Under the pieces are notes generated by a model, which had not been told where the DNA came from, ran no database searches, and worked only from the letters and a program-made list of their open reading frames with translations. A stretch of 55,968 nucleotides of DNA from Pseudonocardiales bacterium (GTDB lineage Bacteria; Actinomycetota; Actinomycetes; Mycobacteriales; Pseudonocardiaceae): the NCBI GenBank assembly GCA_019244165.1, contig JAFATA010000073.1, forward strand, positions 1 to 55,968, given 5' to 3'. Below, piece by piece: positions 1 through 7,281 of this stretch. The first letter of the stretch is position 1; each line of letters opens with the position of its first letter. The translations under genes were made by a program, and so were the position numbers.

Positions 1-53
1 ACGCCGACCCCGCCGACCTGCACGCCTGGGCACAGCCACCCCCGCCCGGCTAA
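1..53 (+). CDS. Possible 3' end of an upstream gene
   Basis: Frame 3 is open from the window edge to a TAA at 51-53 and ends in a short proline-rich tail (AWAQPPPPG). Only about 16 codons are visible, so neither identity nor reality can be judged. The remaining bases up to 107 show no gene. Confidence 0.25.
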   Translation, partial: ADPADLHAWAQPPPPG

Positions 54-107
54 CACCGGCACCGTCACCCCCGCCACGGCGTCACCGCTGCGAACAGGTC
101 ACGCTGG

Positions 108-932
108 TTATCGCCACGCCTGATCACGAGAATTCCGAATAGTTACAGTACGCATGCGCGTGGGTACTGGGCGGCCGAACACCGTATCGAGAATCGTGTC
201 TACCAGGAACTTGCCGGACGTGAACGGGACGTCCTTATCAACGATGAGCACCTCGTACTGAAAAAAGGCGCGTTCGTGACGGGCGTCGGTGCTCTCGTTG
301 CGGTACACGCGACCTGGGTAGACAAACCGGAACGGGGGCGTATGCTCGCGCATGTATCGGACGCTCGCGCCGGTCAAATGCGGACGTAAGCACAGTCGAT
401 CCGCGCCAGTCTTGTCTAGATACCCCTCCAGCCAGAAGGTGTCCATGCTTTCTCGCGCCGGGTGATCAGGAGGGAAATTCATGTAGTCGAACTCGAACAG
501 CTCGCTACTGATCTCTGGGCCCTCGTAGACCTCGAAGTTCAGCGCCGCGAACGCGTCGTTGAGGTCGTACATCAACTGAATCGTCGGGTGCAGCCCGCCG
601 ACACCCACAACCGGCGCTGGCAGCGTGACGTCCAACGGCGTGGCGAGCGCCGGTTCGGAGTCGAGCAACTCCTGCTCCCGAACGGCCAATGCCTCCTGGA
701 CCTCTGCCTGCGCCTCCCCTAGGGCAACCCCGATCTGCTTGCGGTCCTTCGTCTCAATCGCTCCGATTGAGCGGCGGACCTCTAGCAGAGCCCCTGCCCT
801 GCCGACAACCTTACGGCGCACGTCGTCTAACTCAGCCATCGTCCGCGCGCCACGAATCTCCACCAACGCCCGCTCGCGTACGGTGGAAAGTTGCTGGAGT
901 AGATCTCTCTCTTCCGGAGGGCCGCTCATCAT
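108..932 (-). pseudogene. Truncated phenylalanyl-tRNA synthetase alpha-subunit-like protein
   Basis: The 274-residue product starts with a helical N-terminal region of about 90 residues, like the PheS tRNA-binding coiled coil. A class II synthetase core follows, with HPTIQLMYDLNDAFAALNF, YEGPEI, DHPARESMDTFWL, RPHLTGASVRYM and motif 2 around GRVYRNESTDARHERAFFQYE. PheS is normally about 340-350 residues. This one stops after FGRPVPTRMR, where the motif 3 half of the active site should begin, and ends in an unrelated tail (TVTIRNSRDQAWR). No pheT is adjacent. Start ATG 932 has no strong Shine-Dalgarno; an ATG one codon downstream is equally possible. It is either a decayed duplicate of the housekeeping pheS or a stand-alone PheS-like protein with another job. 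An active synthetase is unlikely. Confidence 0.75.
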
Positions 933-1085
933 CTCACATTTCAGGAGCTTGGTGCTGTCAAGCCGGTGAGAGTCGGATCTTATCGGACGTCGTCGCCGGG
1001 GCAGGCCGTGCCACCTTCGTCAGGGGTGGTGACTCCGAGTGGTTGGGATGAGACGCTGACGCGACGAGAACGGTCCGTTGCGAAA

Positions 1086-1154
1086 GTGAGGGGCACGGCG
1101 CGTAGCCTGTACTGACCTCCTCACCGAGATTTCCGCCCCCGGTGCTTCCGGGGG
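1086..1154 (+). promoter_or_regulatory. Leader of XRE regulator copy 1: promoter, inverted repeat and hairpin
   Basis: A -10-like TAGCCT lies at 1103-1108 and is bracketed by GTGAGG (1086-1091) and CCTCAC (1119-1124). A GC hairpin follows at about 1134-1154 (arms GCCCCCGG/CCGGGGGC, loop TGCTT). The same three elements in the same order precede the paralogue at 4269, although surrounding bases differ. That conservation argues for function, for example autoregulation or control of translation. Confidence 0.55.
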
Positions 1155-1173
1155 CATCGGTGGGGCGAAACCG

Positions 1174-2385
1174 GTGGGGAGTGGTGCTTCGGTGGACCTT
1201 GACGGCGCGCGCACGATCGGCCGACGGGTGCGCCAGATCCGCAAGTCCCGGGGCAAGCCACTGGCGGTGGTCGCGGGGCTGGCCGGGATGAGCAAGTCGC
1301 AGCTGGACCGGATCGAGCGCGGGGAAGTCGCGCTGGACCGCATCTCGCAGATCGTGGCGCTGGCAGGCGCGCTGCAGGTTGCGCCGGGGGACCTCATGCG
1401 GCTGCCGGTGCCCGCACCGGCCAACGGGCACACCGACTCCGCTACCGACGAGGTGCGGCTGGCGCTGCTGGCGGTCAGCCGCCGCCGGCCTGGGGGGCAG
1501 GTGGCTCCAGTGGAGGTGTTGGCGGCCCGGGTGAGCGCGGTGCAGGCTGCGTTGCATGAGTGCCGTCAGGCTGAGCTGGCCGCAGCGCTGCCCGGGTTGA
1601 TCCGGGACGTGCACACCAGTCTGGCCGCCGGGCGCGACGTCGCCAAGCTGCTTGATGTGGCGGTGCTGCTGCACGTGCAGGGGGTGAGCCACTGGCTGCG
1701 CATCGCGGGTGCCCCGCTGGACCTGCGCCGGGAGAACGACGTCACGCTGGCCTACCAGCTCGCCGAGCGGCGGGACACCCCGACCGCGCTGGGCCTAGTC
1801 GCATGCCGCGCGACGAAAGTGCTGTTGGACTCGGGAGCGTTCGAGCTGGCCAAAGTCGAACTCGAGGCGGTCGACGTGCCCACCACTACCCCGGAGTCAA
1901 TGCAGCTCGTGGGCGCGCTCGCGTTGTCACAGTCACGGGTCGCGGCAGCCGGCTCCCACCGCGCCGACGCCGAGGCGGCCTTGAAGCACGCCACGGAGCT
2001 GGCGTCGCGCACCGGGGAGGGCAGCGCCTACGGCCTGGGCTTCGGTCCCACCAACGTGAGCCTGTGGCGGATGGAAGCCATGCTGGAGATCGGAGACCAC
2101 GAGCTGGTCACCGCGCTCGCGCAGAACCTGAACCCCAACGCGCATCCCTACCTGGAGCGCCGGTCGGCCTACTGGCGCGACTACGGCCGGGCGCTGGCCC
2201 GGCTGCGGGGCCGCTACGACGACGCCGTGATCGCCTTCCGGCGTGCCGAGCAGATCCACCCGCACCGCGTGCAGCGGGACCCCTTCGCCCGGGAGGTGCT
2301 CGCCGAGCTGCTGCTCCGGTCCCGGCGCGACGCACTGGGCCGGGAGCTGCGGGGGATGGCCTACCGGGCCGGTCTGCCGGTGTAG
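1174..2385 (+). CDS. XRE-family transcriptional regulator with TPR-like C-terminal region (copy 1)
   Basis: Predicted DNA-binding protein of 403 residues. Residues of about 10-70 form a Cro/C1-type helix-turn-helix (GRRVRQIRKSRGKPLAVVAG, MSKSQLDRIERGEVALDRIS). The rest is an alpha-helical, alanine-rich region typical of actinobacterial regulators with a TPR-like sensor half. It is a clear paralogue of the protein at 4269-5513: the HTH is nearly identical and the LPVPAPANG linker and C-terminal RGxAxGxELRxMAxRAGLP are shared. GTG 1174 is the longest start. GTG 1192 (VDLDGAR) is also conserved in both copies and has GGGGA about 11 nt upstream, so it may be the true start. Small genes follow on the same strand. 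Confidence 0.85.
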   Translation: MGSGASVDLDGARTIGRRVRQIRKSRGKPLAVVAGLAGMSKSQLDRIERGEVALDRISQIVALAGALQVAPGDLMRLPVPAPANGHTDSATDEVRLALLAVSRRRPGGQVAPVEVLAARVSAVQAALHECRQAELAAALPGLIRDVHTSLAAGRDVAKLLDVAVLLHVQGVSHWLRIAGAPLDLRRENDVTLAYQLAERRDTPTALGLVACRATKVLLDSGAFELAKVELEAVDVPTTTPESMQLVGALALSQSRVAAAGSHRADAEAALKHATELASRTGEGSAYGLGFGPTNVSLWRMEAMLEIGDHELVTALAQNLNPNAHPYLERRSAYWRDYGRALARLRGRYDDAVIAFRRAEQIHPHRVQRDPFAREVLAELLLRSRRDALGRELRGMAYRAGLPV

Positions 2386-2479
2386 CCCGCCTGGGTGGCG
2401 ATCCCGGCCTCGGGATTACCCGCGATGGTTGATCAACGATGGTTGCCGGGCTGTCCCACAACGGTTGGTCCCGATAGGC

Positions 2480-2515
2480 GGCCCCGCCGGGTGCTCGCGA
2501 CACCACGGCGGGGCC
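2480..2515 (+). terminator. Strong GC hairpin after XRE copy 1
   Basis: Arms GGCCCCGCCG (2480-2489) and CGGCGGGGCC (2506-2515) pair perfectly. An inner GGTG/CACC extends the stem with one bulged A. It lies 95 nt after the regulator stop with no T-run, so it is a terminator or attenuator ahead of the small-gene cassette. A palindrome GTTGATCAAC sits just upstream at 2428-2437. Confidence 0.55.
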
Positions 2516-2549
2516 TTGATCCCAGACCTTACGAGGAGGTCGAGGACCC

Positions 2550-2648
2550 ATGACGCATCTTCGCAGGAGCGGGCCGGGTGGATCCCGCAACACCCCCGCT
2601 GACGGTCCGCTGAGCGAGCCATACCGATTGGCCGGTGAGACGCGGTGA
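2550..2648 (+). CDS. Small 32-residue ORF, translationally coupled to the next gene
   Basis: An ATG at 2550 preceded by GAGGAGG and GAGGAC opens a 32-codon frame (MTHLRRSGPGGSRNTP...). Its TGA at 2646-2648 overlaps the GTG of the next ORF in a GTGA junction. The ribosome-binding site and the stop/start overlap are the only support. No domain is recognised. It may be a small peptide or a leader that couples translation of the 151-residue protein. Confidence 0.45.
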   Translation: MTHLRRSGPGGSRNTPADGPLSEPYRLAGETR

Positions 2649-3100
2649 GGGGTGCGGCGCGGTGGGCGTTGTCCCCGATGGATTGCCAGGTGCACCTGCT
2701 GATGCCGGCGGCTGATCTTCCCTGGGGTGTGCTCAGGGCGCGGTGTGGTGAGGTGCTGCCGTCGGGGGTTTCCCACCAGCATGAGCGGTCCCGCTGGGGT
2801 GCGCACCATACGTGCCCGACGTGCGCGGTGATCGCAAAAAGGCCCGCGTCGATTCCGGCTGACCGGTGGGTGAGAAGCCCTCAAGGCACTCCTGAGCGTG
2901 GGAACACACCACGGGCGAGGTGGGTGCGCTGCCGGGTCGATGAGCGGGTGCACCTGCTCAGTCCCCGCTCTGTGCTCGAGCTCGTGGCGACCGGCTGCGC
3001 GGCGGCGTGGTGCGGCGCTCTGCTCATCACCCAGGAGCTGGCTCTGCGCGGAAGAGGGACACCGTGCCCGACGTGCCTGGCCGCCGCGTGTGCGTCATGA
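2645..3100 (+). CDS. Cysteine-rich protein with an internal duplication, unknown function
   Basis: The 151-residue protein has two similar halves. Each opens with a Cys followed by a VHLL segment (CQVHLLMPAADLPWG; CRVDERVHLLSPRSV), has further Cys residues, and closes with a CPTC knuckle (TCPTCAVIA; PCPTCLAAA). Paired CPTC motifs suggest two metal-binding, probably zinc, units, although no family is recognised. GTG 2645 is favoured by the GTGA overlap with the upstream 32-codon ORF; ATG 2678 is an alternative. Position after an XRE regulator and before the 76-residue gene suggests a small accessory operon. Confidence 0.55.
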   Translation: MRGAARWALSPMDCQVHLLMPAADLPWGVLRARCGEVLPSGVSHQHERSRWGAHHTCPTCAVIAKRPASIPADRWVRSPQGTPERGNTPRARWVRCRVDERVHLLSPRSVLELVATGCAAAWCGALLITQELALRGRGTPCPTCLAAACAS

Positions 3101-3155
3101 GCCCCGCTACGCGGCGGGACACGATCCCGCCTCTGTCTGAGAAAAGAGGTCACTC

Positions 3156-3386
3156 ATGAGCGTGGTGGAAGGCGCGACGGCGAACGCGGGTCGTGCGAAC
3201 CGTAGGACGATACCCGCCCAGTGCGGGGTACACGGGGGTCCGCGGGGTTTCACCAACGTGGTGGTAGAACGCAAAGAGAATGGCGATATCATTTTCGACC
3301 CCCATGTCACTGGCGAGTGCGTGATTATCTTTGATGAGGAGGCCGCAAGGGTGTTGTTCGACGTTCTCGGCAAGTGGCTGGGATGA
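3156..3386 (+). CDS. Small conserved-looking hypothetical protein (76 aa)
   Basis: Soluble 76-residue protein with a clear ribosome-binding site (AGAGG, 8 nt before ATG). The C-terminal half looks like an alternating beta/alpha fold (GFTNVVVERKENGDIIFDPHVTGECVIIFDEEAARVLFDVLGKWLG). It lies 55 nt after the CPTC-rich gene. The family is unknown to me. Good codon usage and its RBS support a real gene, perhaps the partner of the upstream regulator cassette. Confidence 0.6.
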   Translation: MSVVEGATANAGRANRRTIPAQCGVHGGPRGFTNVVVERKENGDIIFDPHVTGECVIIFDEEAARVLFDVLGKWLG

Positions 3387-3459
3387 TGCGCTCACCCGGT
3401 GGTTCTCTCCCGGGCTCGGGGCGGTTCAGCGGGCCAGCAAGGGGATGAGGACGGCGGCG

Positions 3460-3775
3460 TTAGGACTGCCCCAGCCGGGTGCCGCCCACCGCCGTGACCA
3501 GCGGATCAGACGCCGGCAGGTTTACCCCGGCAAGGGCGGACGCCATCGTGGCGGGCTGGCACGGCATGCTTACGGTGCCGTAATCGCCCGAGGCTGGCAC
3601 CAGGGGGACGCCCTCGGCGGCGGCGAGGGTGGTGAGTGCGTGCACCGCGCCTGCCTGGTCGGGGGAACCTGGTCGGGGGAAACGTGGGCTGATCGTAGGC
3701 GGCAAGATCCTGGTAGATGTTGCTGGCGTGGGCCGTCTCGCCGGCCGGCACGGGTGTTTCATACAGCACCAGCAC
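3460..3775 (-). pseudogene. Frameshifted fragment of a secreted serine protease (sedolisin/subtilase type)
   Basis: Two minus-strand frames together recall the catalytic region of S53/S8 peptidases. An upstream stretch (LYETPVPAGETAHASNIYQDLAAYDQ) lies in one frame. The other frame carries EGVPLVPASGDYGTV and NLPASDPLVTAVGGTRLG, which resemble the SSGDxG and PASxPxVTAVGGT blocks. The frame changes near FPRPGR and the reading ends at 3460. Signal peptide, pro-region and most of the catalytic domain are missing, so this is debris. The strand is chosen from motif content. Confidence 0.6.
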
Positions 3776-3823
3776 TCAAAAAGCTAACAGCAGCCCACTG
3801 ATCACCGTAGCCCCGATTGCGGC

Positions 3824-3976
3824 CTACCGGCTGCGCCACGTGCCATTACTGATCAAGCGACGTCGCGGCGGGAACGGTGTGACATCTCGTTGCGCGTCCT
3901 GGCGATCCAGTTCCGCAAGGCGAGCGGACATACGCCGGTACTGGCGCCTCGCCCGCATCCTGCGCAGCAGTTCCAC
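3824..3976 (-). CDS. Possible 50-residue basic protein
   Basis: GTG 3976 on the minus strand is preceded within a few bases by GGGGAGGGG, a strong Shine-Dalgarno. It opens a 50-codon frame that begins VELLRRMRARRQYRRMSARL, a probable basic amphipathic helix, and ends at TAG 3824. No family is recognised. The region is otherwise relic-rich, so it may be the tail of a lost gene. The inverted-repeat element at 4003-4092 lies just upstream. Confidence 0.3.
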   Translation of the reverse strand: MELLRRMRARRQYRRMSARLAELDRQDAQRDVTPFPPRRRLISNGTWRSR

Positions 3977-4002
3977 GACCCCTCCCCGAGGACAGGACCA
4001 TC

Positions 4003-4092
4003 GAGGCTTATTCAGCGATCTTGATCGACGGCTGATCGTTGCAGCTCAGCAGGTGTCTCACAAGATCGATAGCGCCGCCCTGAATAAGCCTC
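4003..4092. repeat. Nested inverted repeat, about 90 bp (MITE- or IS-end-like)
   Basis: Outer arms GAGGCTTATTCAG (4003-4015) and CTGAATAAGCCTC (4080-4092) are perfect 13-bp inverted repeats. Inner arms CGATCTTG (4016-4023) and CAAGATCG (4061-4068) pair as well. No transposase is present. The AT-rich outer arms stand out from the local GC content. It may be a miniature element, a remnant of insertion-sequence ends or a large operator. Confidence 0.55.
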
Positions 4093-4178
4093 ATCGTAAC
4101 GACGCCCGACCCGGGACCCTCCCCGAAATCTCAGCTGATCTGCGTCAACACTCCTGACCGCGACGGTCCATCGCGATA

Positions 4179-4250
4179 GTGAGGGACACGGCGCGTAGCC
4201 TGTACTGACTTCCTCACCAAGGTTTCCGCCCCGGCTAGCTCCCGGGGGCA
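4179..4250 (+). promoter_or_regulatory. Leader of XRE regulator copy 2: same promoter and hairpin architecture
   Basis: TAGCCT at 4196-4201 sits in an almost identical block to copy 1 (GGRCACGGCGCGTAGCCTGT). It is flanked by GTGAGG (about 4179-4184) and CCTCAC (about 4212-4217). A hairpin CCCCGG/CCGGGG follows at about 4230-4248. Its loop sequence differs from copy 1 while the stem is kept, which is the pattern expected for conserved structure. Confidence 0.55.
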
Positions 4251-4268
4251 TCGCGGTGAGGCGAATCG

Positions 4269-5513
4269 GTGAGGAATGGGGCCTCGGTGGATCTTGACGA
4301 CGCGCGCACGATCGGTCGGCGGGTGCGCCAGATCCGCAAGTCCCGGCGCAAGCCACTGCCGGTGGTCGCAGGCCTGGCGGGGATGAGCAAGTCGAAGCTG
4401 GACCGCATCGAGCGGGGAGAGGTCGCCCTCGACAAGCTCTCGGATATCGTCGCCTTGGCCGACGTACTCCAGATCGCCCCGTCCGAGCTGATGAGGCTGC
4501 CGGTACCTGCACCCGCTAACGGAGATACCGACAGCACCATTGAGGCGGTCCGGCGCGCGATGGAGGCGGTCGATCAGGGTCTGCCCGGGGGTTTAGTGCT
4601 CCCCGTCGATGTGCTGGCCGACCGGGTGGACCAGGTATACGAGATGAGGCGGCAATGCCAGTTTCGCCAAGCCGGTGCTGCCCTACCCAGCCTGATCCGC
4701 GACTTGCATACCTCGATCGCTGCCGGTCGTGACCTCACCACGTTGCTCCCGCTGACGGCGATGGCCCATGTGCACTTGACGCACATGTGGTTACGTGATG
4801 CGGGAGCCCCACCCGATCTGCGGCGGCAGGCAGTCGCGTTAGCGCGCACCGCCGCGCGTGAACACGGCGAGGTAACTACCTTGGCGATAGCCACATACGG
4901 CACGGTTTACGCGCTGATCGGCAGTGGAATGTTCGATCTGGCTCGGGCCAAGCTGGACTCGCTCACCCTGCCTGCGGTCACCCGGGGCACCGCTGGCGTG
5001 GTAGGCGAGCTGATGATGGCGCACTCATTGGTTGCCGCATTCGACCGGCGCCCTGGTGATGTAGCCGCGCCGATGGAGACTGCTGCCGAGTTGGCCGGAA
5101 GGTTCGGGGAGGCCACGAGAACGCATGATGAGTTCGGGTTTGCGTTCGGCCCGACAGCTGTCGGGCTATACCGGATGGATCTCGCGCTGGAAGCGAATGA
5201 ACCTGACCGTGCCCTGAGCATCGCTGCGGACGTGCATCCCGAGCAACATCCTTGGGCCACGCGGCAGGCTGCGTACTGGGTGCACTGCGGCCGAGCGCTA
5301 GCTCGGGTGCGGGGTCGCCGTGACGAGGCGGTCATGGCATTCCACCGGGCCGAGACGATCTCGCCGCACCACGTGCACCGGAATCCCATGGTCCGTGACG
5401 TCATCGCCACACTGCTGCCGGGCGCGCGCGGCGACGCGATAGGCAAGGAACTGCGGAGGATGGCCCACCGGGCCGGTTTACCCGGATGGCCCGGCTGGAC
5501 GGCGGTCCCGTGA
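4269..5513 (+). CDS. XRE-family transcriptional regulator with TPR-like C-terminal region (copy 2)
   Basis: Paralogue (414 residues) of the regulator at 1174. The Cro/C1 helix-turn-helix at about 10-70 (GRRVRQIRKSRRKPLPVVAG, MSKSKLDRIERGEVALDKLS) is followed by the same LPVPAPANG linker and a long helical half. The C-terminal half is much more diverged than the HTH, so the two probably read similar DNA sites but sense different partners. GTG 4269 is the longest start; GTG 4287 (VDLDDAR) with GAGGA about 11 nt upstream is the conserved alternative. It ends 138 nt before the probable mshB start. Confidence 0.85.
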   Translation: MRNGASVDLDDARTIGRRVRQIRKSRRKPLPVVAGLAGMSKSKLDRIERGEVALDKLSDIVALADVLQIAPSELMRLPVPAPANGDTDSTIEAVRRAMEAVDQGLPGGLVLPVDVLADRVDQVYEMRRQCQFRQAGAALPSLIRDLHTSIAAGRDLTTLLPLTAMAHVHLTHMWLRDAGAPPDLRRQAVALARTAAREHGEVTTLAIATYGTVYALIGSGMFDLARAKLDSLTLPAVTRGTAGVVGELMMAHSLVAAFDRRPGDVAAPMETAAELAGRFGEATRTHDEFGFAFGPTAVGLYRMDLALEANEPDRALSIAADVHPEQHPWATRQAAYWVHCGRALARVRGRRDEAVMAFHRAETISPHHVHRNPMVRDVIATLLPGARGDAIGKELRRMAHRAGLPGWPGWTAVP

Positions 5514-5538
5514 GCGGGAATGGTCATAGGATGAGCCG

Positions 5539-5643
5539 GTGTCTGCGGAGGGGATGCTGTCCGTGAGCTCGACCCCACCGACGTTGTGGGGCTGGTCTAC
5601 GTCGCTCGTGTCGAACTCACGGCTCCGGGACTGCGCACCGTGA
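5539..5643 (+). CDS. Putative leaderless short upstream ORF before mshB
   Basis: A -10-like TAGGAT (5527-5532) lies exactly 6 nt before GTG 5539, the spacing of leaderless actinobacterial messages. The frame runs 34 codons and stops at TGA 5641-5643, 8 nt before the chosen mshB ATG. It is out of frame with mshB and has a single Cys codon near its end. It could couple or attenuate mshB translation. Support is positional only. Confidence 0.35.
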   Translation: MSAEGMLSVSSTPPTLWGWSTSLVSNSRLRDCAP

Positions 5644-5651
5644 TCAGGACG

Positions 5652-6512
5652 ATGAGCGGGCGGCGGATGGTGGTGGTGCACGCGCATCCGGATGACGAGA
5701 CGTTGTGGACCGGCGGCACGATCGCCCGCTACGCCGCAGGTGGCATCGCGGTGAGCCTGGTGACCTGCACGCTCGGCGAGCAGGGTGAGGTGCTCACCGA
5801 CGAGTTGCGCGGCTTGGCTGCCGATCGTGCCGACCAGCTTGGTGGCTATCGGGTGGCCGAGCTGCGCGCGGCCTGTGCTGCGCTGGGCATCACCGACCAG
5901 CGGTTTCTGGGCGGGATCGGCCGGTGGCGCGACTCGGGCATGGTGGCGCAACCCGGCGCGAGGGCGCGCGCCCCGGCCGAGCTGCACCCGCGGGCATTCG
6001 CCGCCGGGATGCTCGCAGAACAGGCCGACGCCCTGGTCGAGGTGCTCGAGCAGGTGCGCCCCCAGGTCGTGGTGAGCTATGGCCCGGACGGCGGCTATGG
6101 GCACCCTGATCACGTCCGGGCCCACCAGGTGACGATGGCGGCGGTGGCTCAGGTCCCCGAGGTGGCCCGGGTGTTCTGGGCGGTGCGCCCGGTCTCGGCG
6201 GTGGCTGAGGGGATCGCCGCGCTGCAGGCGATCCCGGGGCTGCCTTTCCCGCTGCCGGGACCCCACGGGCTGCCCGGGGTGGCTGATGCCGAGGTGACCA
6301 CCGCCCTGGGCGTCGGCGCGTACCGGAGTGCCATGCTGGCGGCGATGCGCGCCCACGCCACCCAGATCAGAGTGTGGACTGCGGGGCACCACGCGGCGTT
6401 CGCGCTCTCCGACGGAGTGGCCCGGCCAGTGTTCGACACCGAGCACTTCACCCTCGTGCGGGGTGCGGAGGCGGGCGGGCGCGACGATTTGTTCGGTGGG
6501 CTGCCCCGGTGA
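5652..6512 (+). CDS. mshB: N-acetyl-GlcN-inositol deacetylase of mycothiol biosynthesis (PIG-L/LmbE family)
   Basis: MshB removes acetyl from GlcNAc-myo-inositol to make GlcN-inositol, the substrate for cysteine ligation in mycothiol synthesis, in the cytoplasm. The product of about 286 residues has the zinc motif VVVHAHPDDETLWTGG (His12, Asp15) near its start and the distal ligand motif GPDGGYGHPDHVRAHQ around residue 145. Length matches the family. ATG 5652 is preferred because it places the Rossmann strand at the N-terminus; ATG 5667 and in-frame GTG 5586 are alternatives. It overlaps the next gene by 4 nt. The downstream order membrane protein-fdxA-dapC matches the mycobacterial arrangement as I recall it, which supports mshB over a generic PIG-L deacetylase. 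Confidence 0.88.
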   Translation: MSGRRMVVVHAHPDDETLWTGGTIARYAAGGIAVSLVTCTLGEQGEVLTDELRGLAADRADQLGGYRVAELRAACAALGITDQRFLGGIGRWRDSGMVAQPGARARAPAELHPRAFAAGMLAEQADALVEVLEQVRPQVVVSYGPDGGYGHPDHVRAHQVTMAAVAQVPEVARVFWAVRPVSAVAEGIAALQAIPGLPFPLPGPHGLPGVADAEVTTALGVGAYRSAMLAAMRAHATQIRVWTAGHHAAFALSDGVARPVFDTEHFTLVRGAEAGGRDDLFGGLPR

Positions 6513-6940
6513 GCCTGCTGGCCCGCATTATCCTGGTGGTGCTAGTGGTCGATGCCCTCGAGCTGGCCGTGGTGGAGTTGTTGTACCTTCCGCTGCGGGT
6601 GGGTGCGGTGCCGTTTCCGATCACGATCCTGCTTGCTGCGGTGAGCACGCCATGGTTGGTGCGCAGCGCGGCGGAGCTGGGCGGACCCCGCGGGGCGGCG
6701 GCGCTCCCGCTGGTGGCGTGGGTGCTGGCGTTCGGTGTGCTCGGGCTCGGTGCAGTGGGCGGTGACGTGCTGCTTCCCGTGGATTGGCGCCCGGTGCTGC
6801 TGCTGGGTGCCGGCATGGTGCCAGCCGCTGTGGTGCTGGGCCGGGCACTGGGGGCTCGTGAGGGGCGGGGTCGTTGTGCCGGCGTTGGGGTAGACGGAGA
6901 TACTGTGCAGTTAGACGGCCCGTCTGGGTACCGTGAGTGA
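6509..6940 (+). CDS. Small integral membrane protein in the mshB-fdxA block
   Basis: The 143-residue product starts at GTG 6509 inside the mshB stop (GTGA overlap), so translation is coupled. About four hydrophobic segments are visible: residues 1-25 ([22 protein letters not shown]), 30-50, 65-88 and 95-118. A short hydrophilic tail follows. No catalytic motif is seen. An unknown membrane protein occupies the equivalent position next to mshB in mycobacteria. A 13-bp palindrome AGACGG-C-CCGTCT (6913-6925) lies in its last codons, upstream of fdxA. Confidence 0.7.
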   Translation: MSLLARIILVVLVVDALELAVVELLYLPLRVGAVPFPITILLAAVSTPWLVRSAAELGGPRGAAALPLVAWVLAFGVLGLGAVGGDVLLPVDWRPVLLLGAGMVPAAVVLGRALGAREGRGRCAGVGVDGDTVQLDGPSGYRE

Positions 6941-6957
6941 GGAGCAGGAGAAACCCC

Positions 6958-7281
6958 GTGACATACGTGATCGCAGAGCCCTGCGTGGACGTCTTGGACA
7001 GATCGTGCATCGAAGAATGCCCCGTGGACTGCATTTACGAGGGCGGCCGGATGCTTTACATCCAGCCCGACGAGTGCGTGGACTGCGGTGCCTGTGAGCC
7101 TGTCTGCCCGGTGGAGGCCATCTACTATGAGGACGATGTCCCGGAGCAGTGGGGGGACTACACCAAGGCCAATGTCGATTTCTTCGCCGACCTGGGCTCG
7201 CCCGGCGGAGCGTCCCGAGTCGGCAAGGTCAACTACGACCCGCCGATGATCGCTGAGCTGCCCCCGCAGAACGAGGAGTGA
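6958..7281 (+). CDS. fdxA: 7Fe ferredoxin
   Basis: Small soluble electron carrier (107 residues) with [3Fe-4S] and [4Fe-4S] sites. The Cys pattern is clear: [21 protein letters not shown] in the first half and [21 protein letters not shown] in the second. A long acidic C-terminal extension is typical of mycobacterial/Streptomyces 7Fe ferredoxins. The GTG 6958 start has GAGGAGCAGGAG just upstream. Its last codons overlap the dapC GTG, so the two are coupled. Likely partners are cytochromes P450 or other redox enzymes elsewhere. Confidence 0.93.
   Translation: MTYVIAEPCVDVLDRSCIEECPVDCIYEGGRMLYIQPDECVDCGACEPVCPVEAIYYEDDVPEQWGDYTKANVDFFADLGSPGGASRVGKVNYDPPMIAELPPQNEE

Noticed and set aside
4003..4092. 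Complete insertion sequence
   Set aside because: No transposase frame is found between or next to the inverted repeats.
5478..6446. 322-codon minus-strand ORF over mshB
   Set aside because: Shadow; mshB zinc motifs on the plus strand are decisive.
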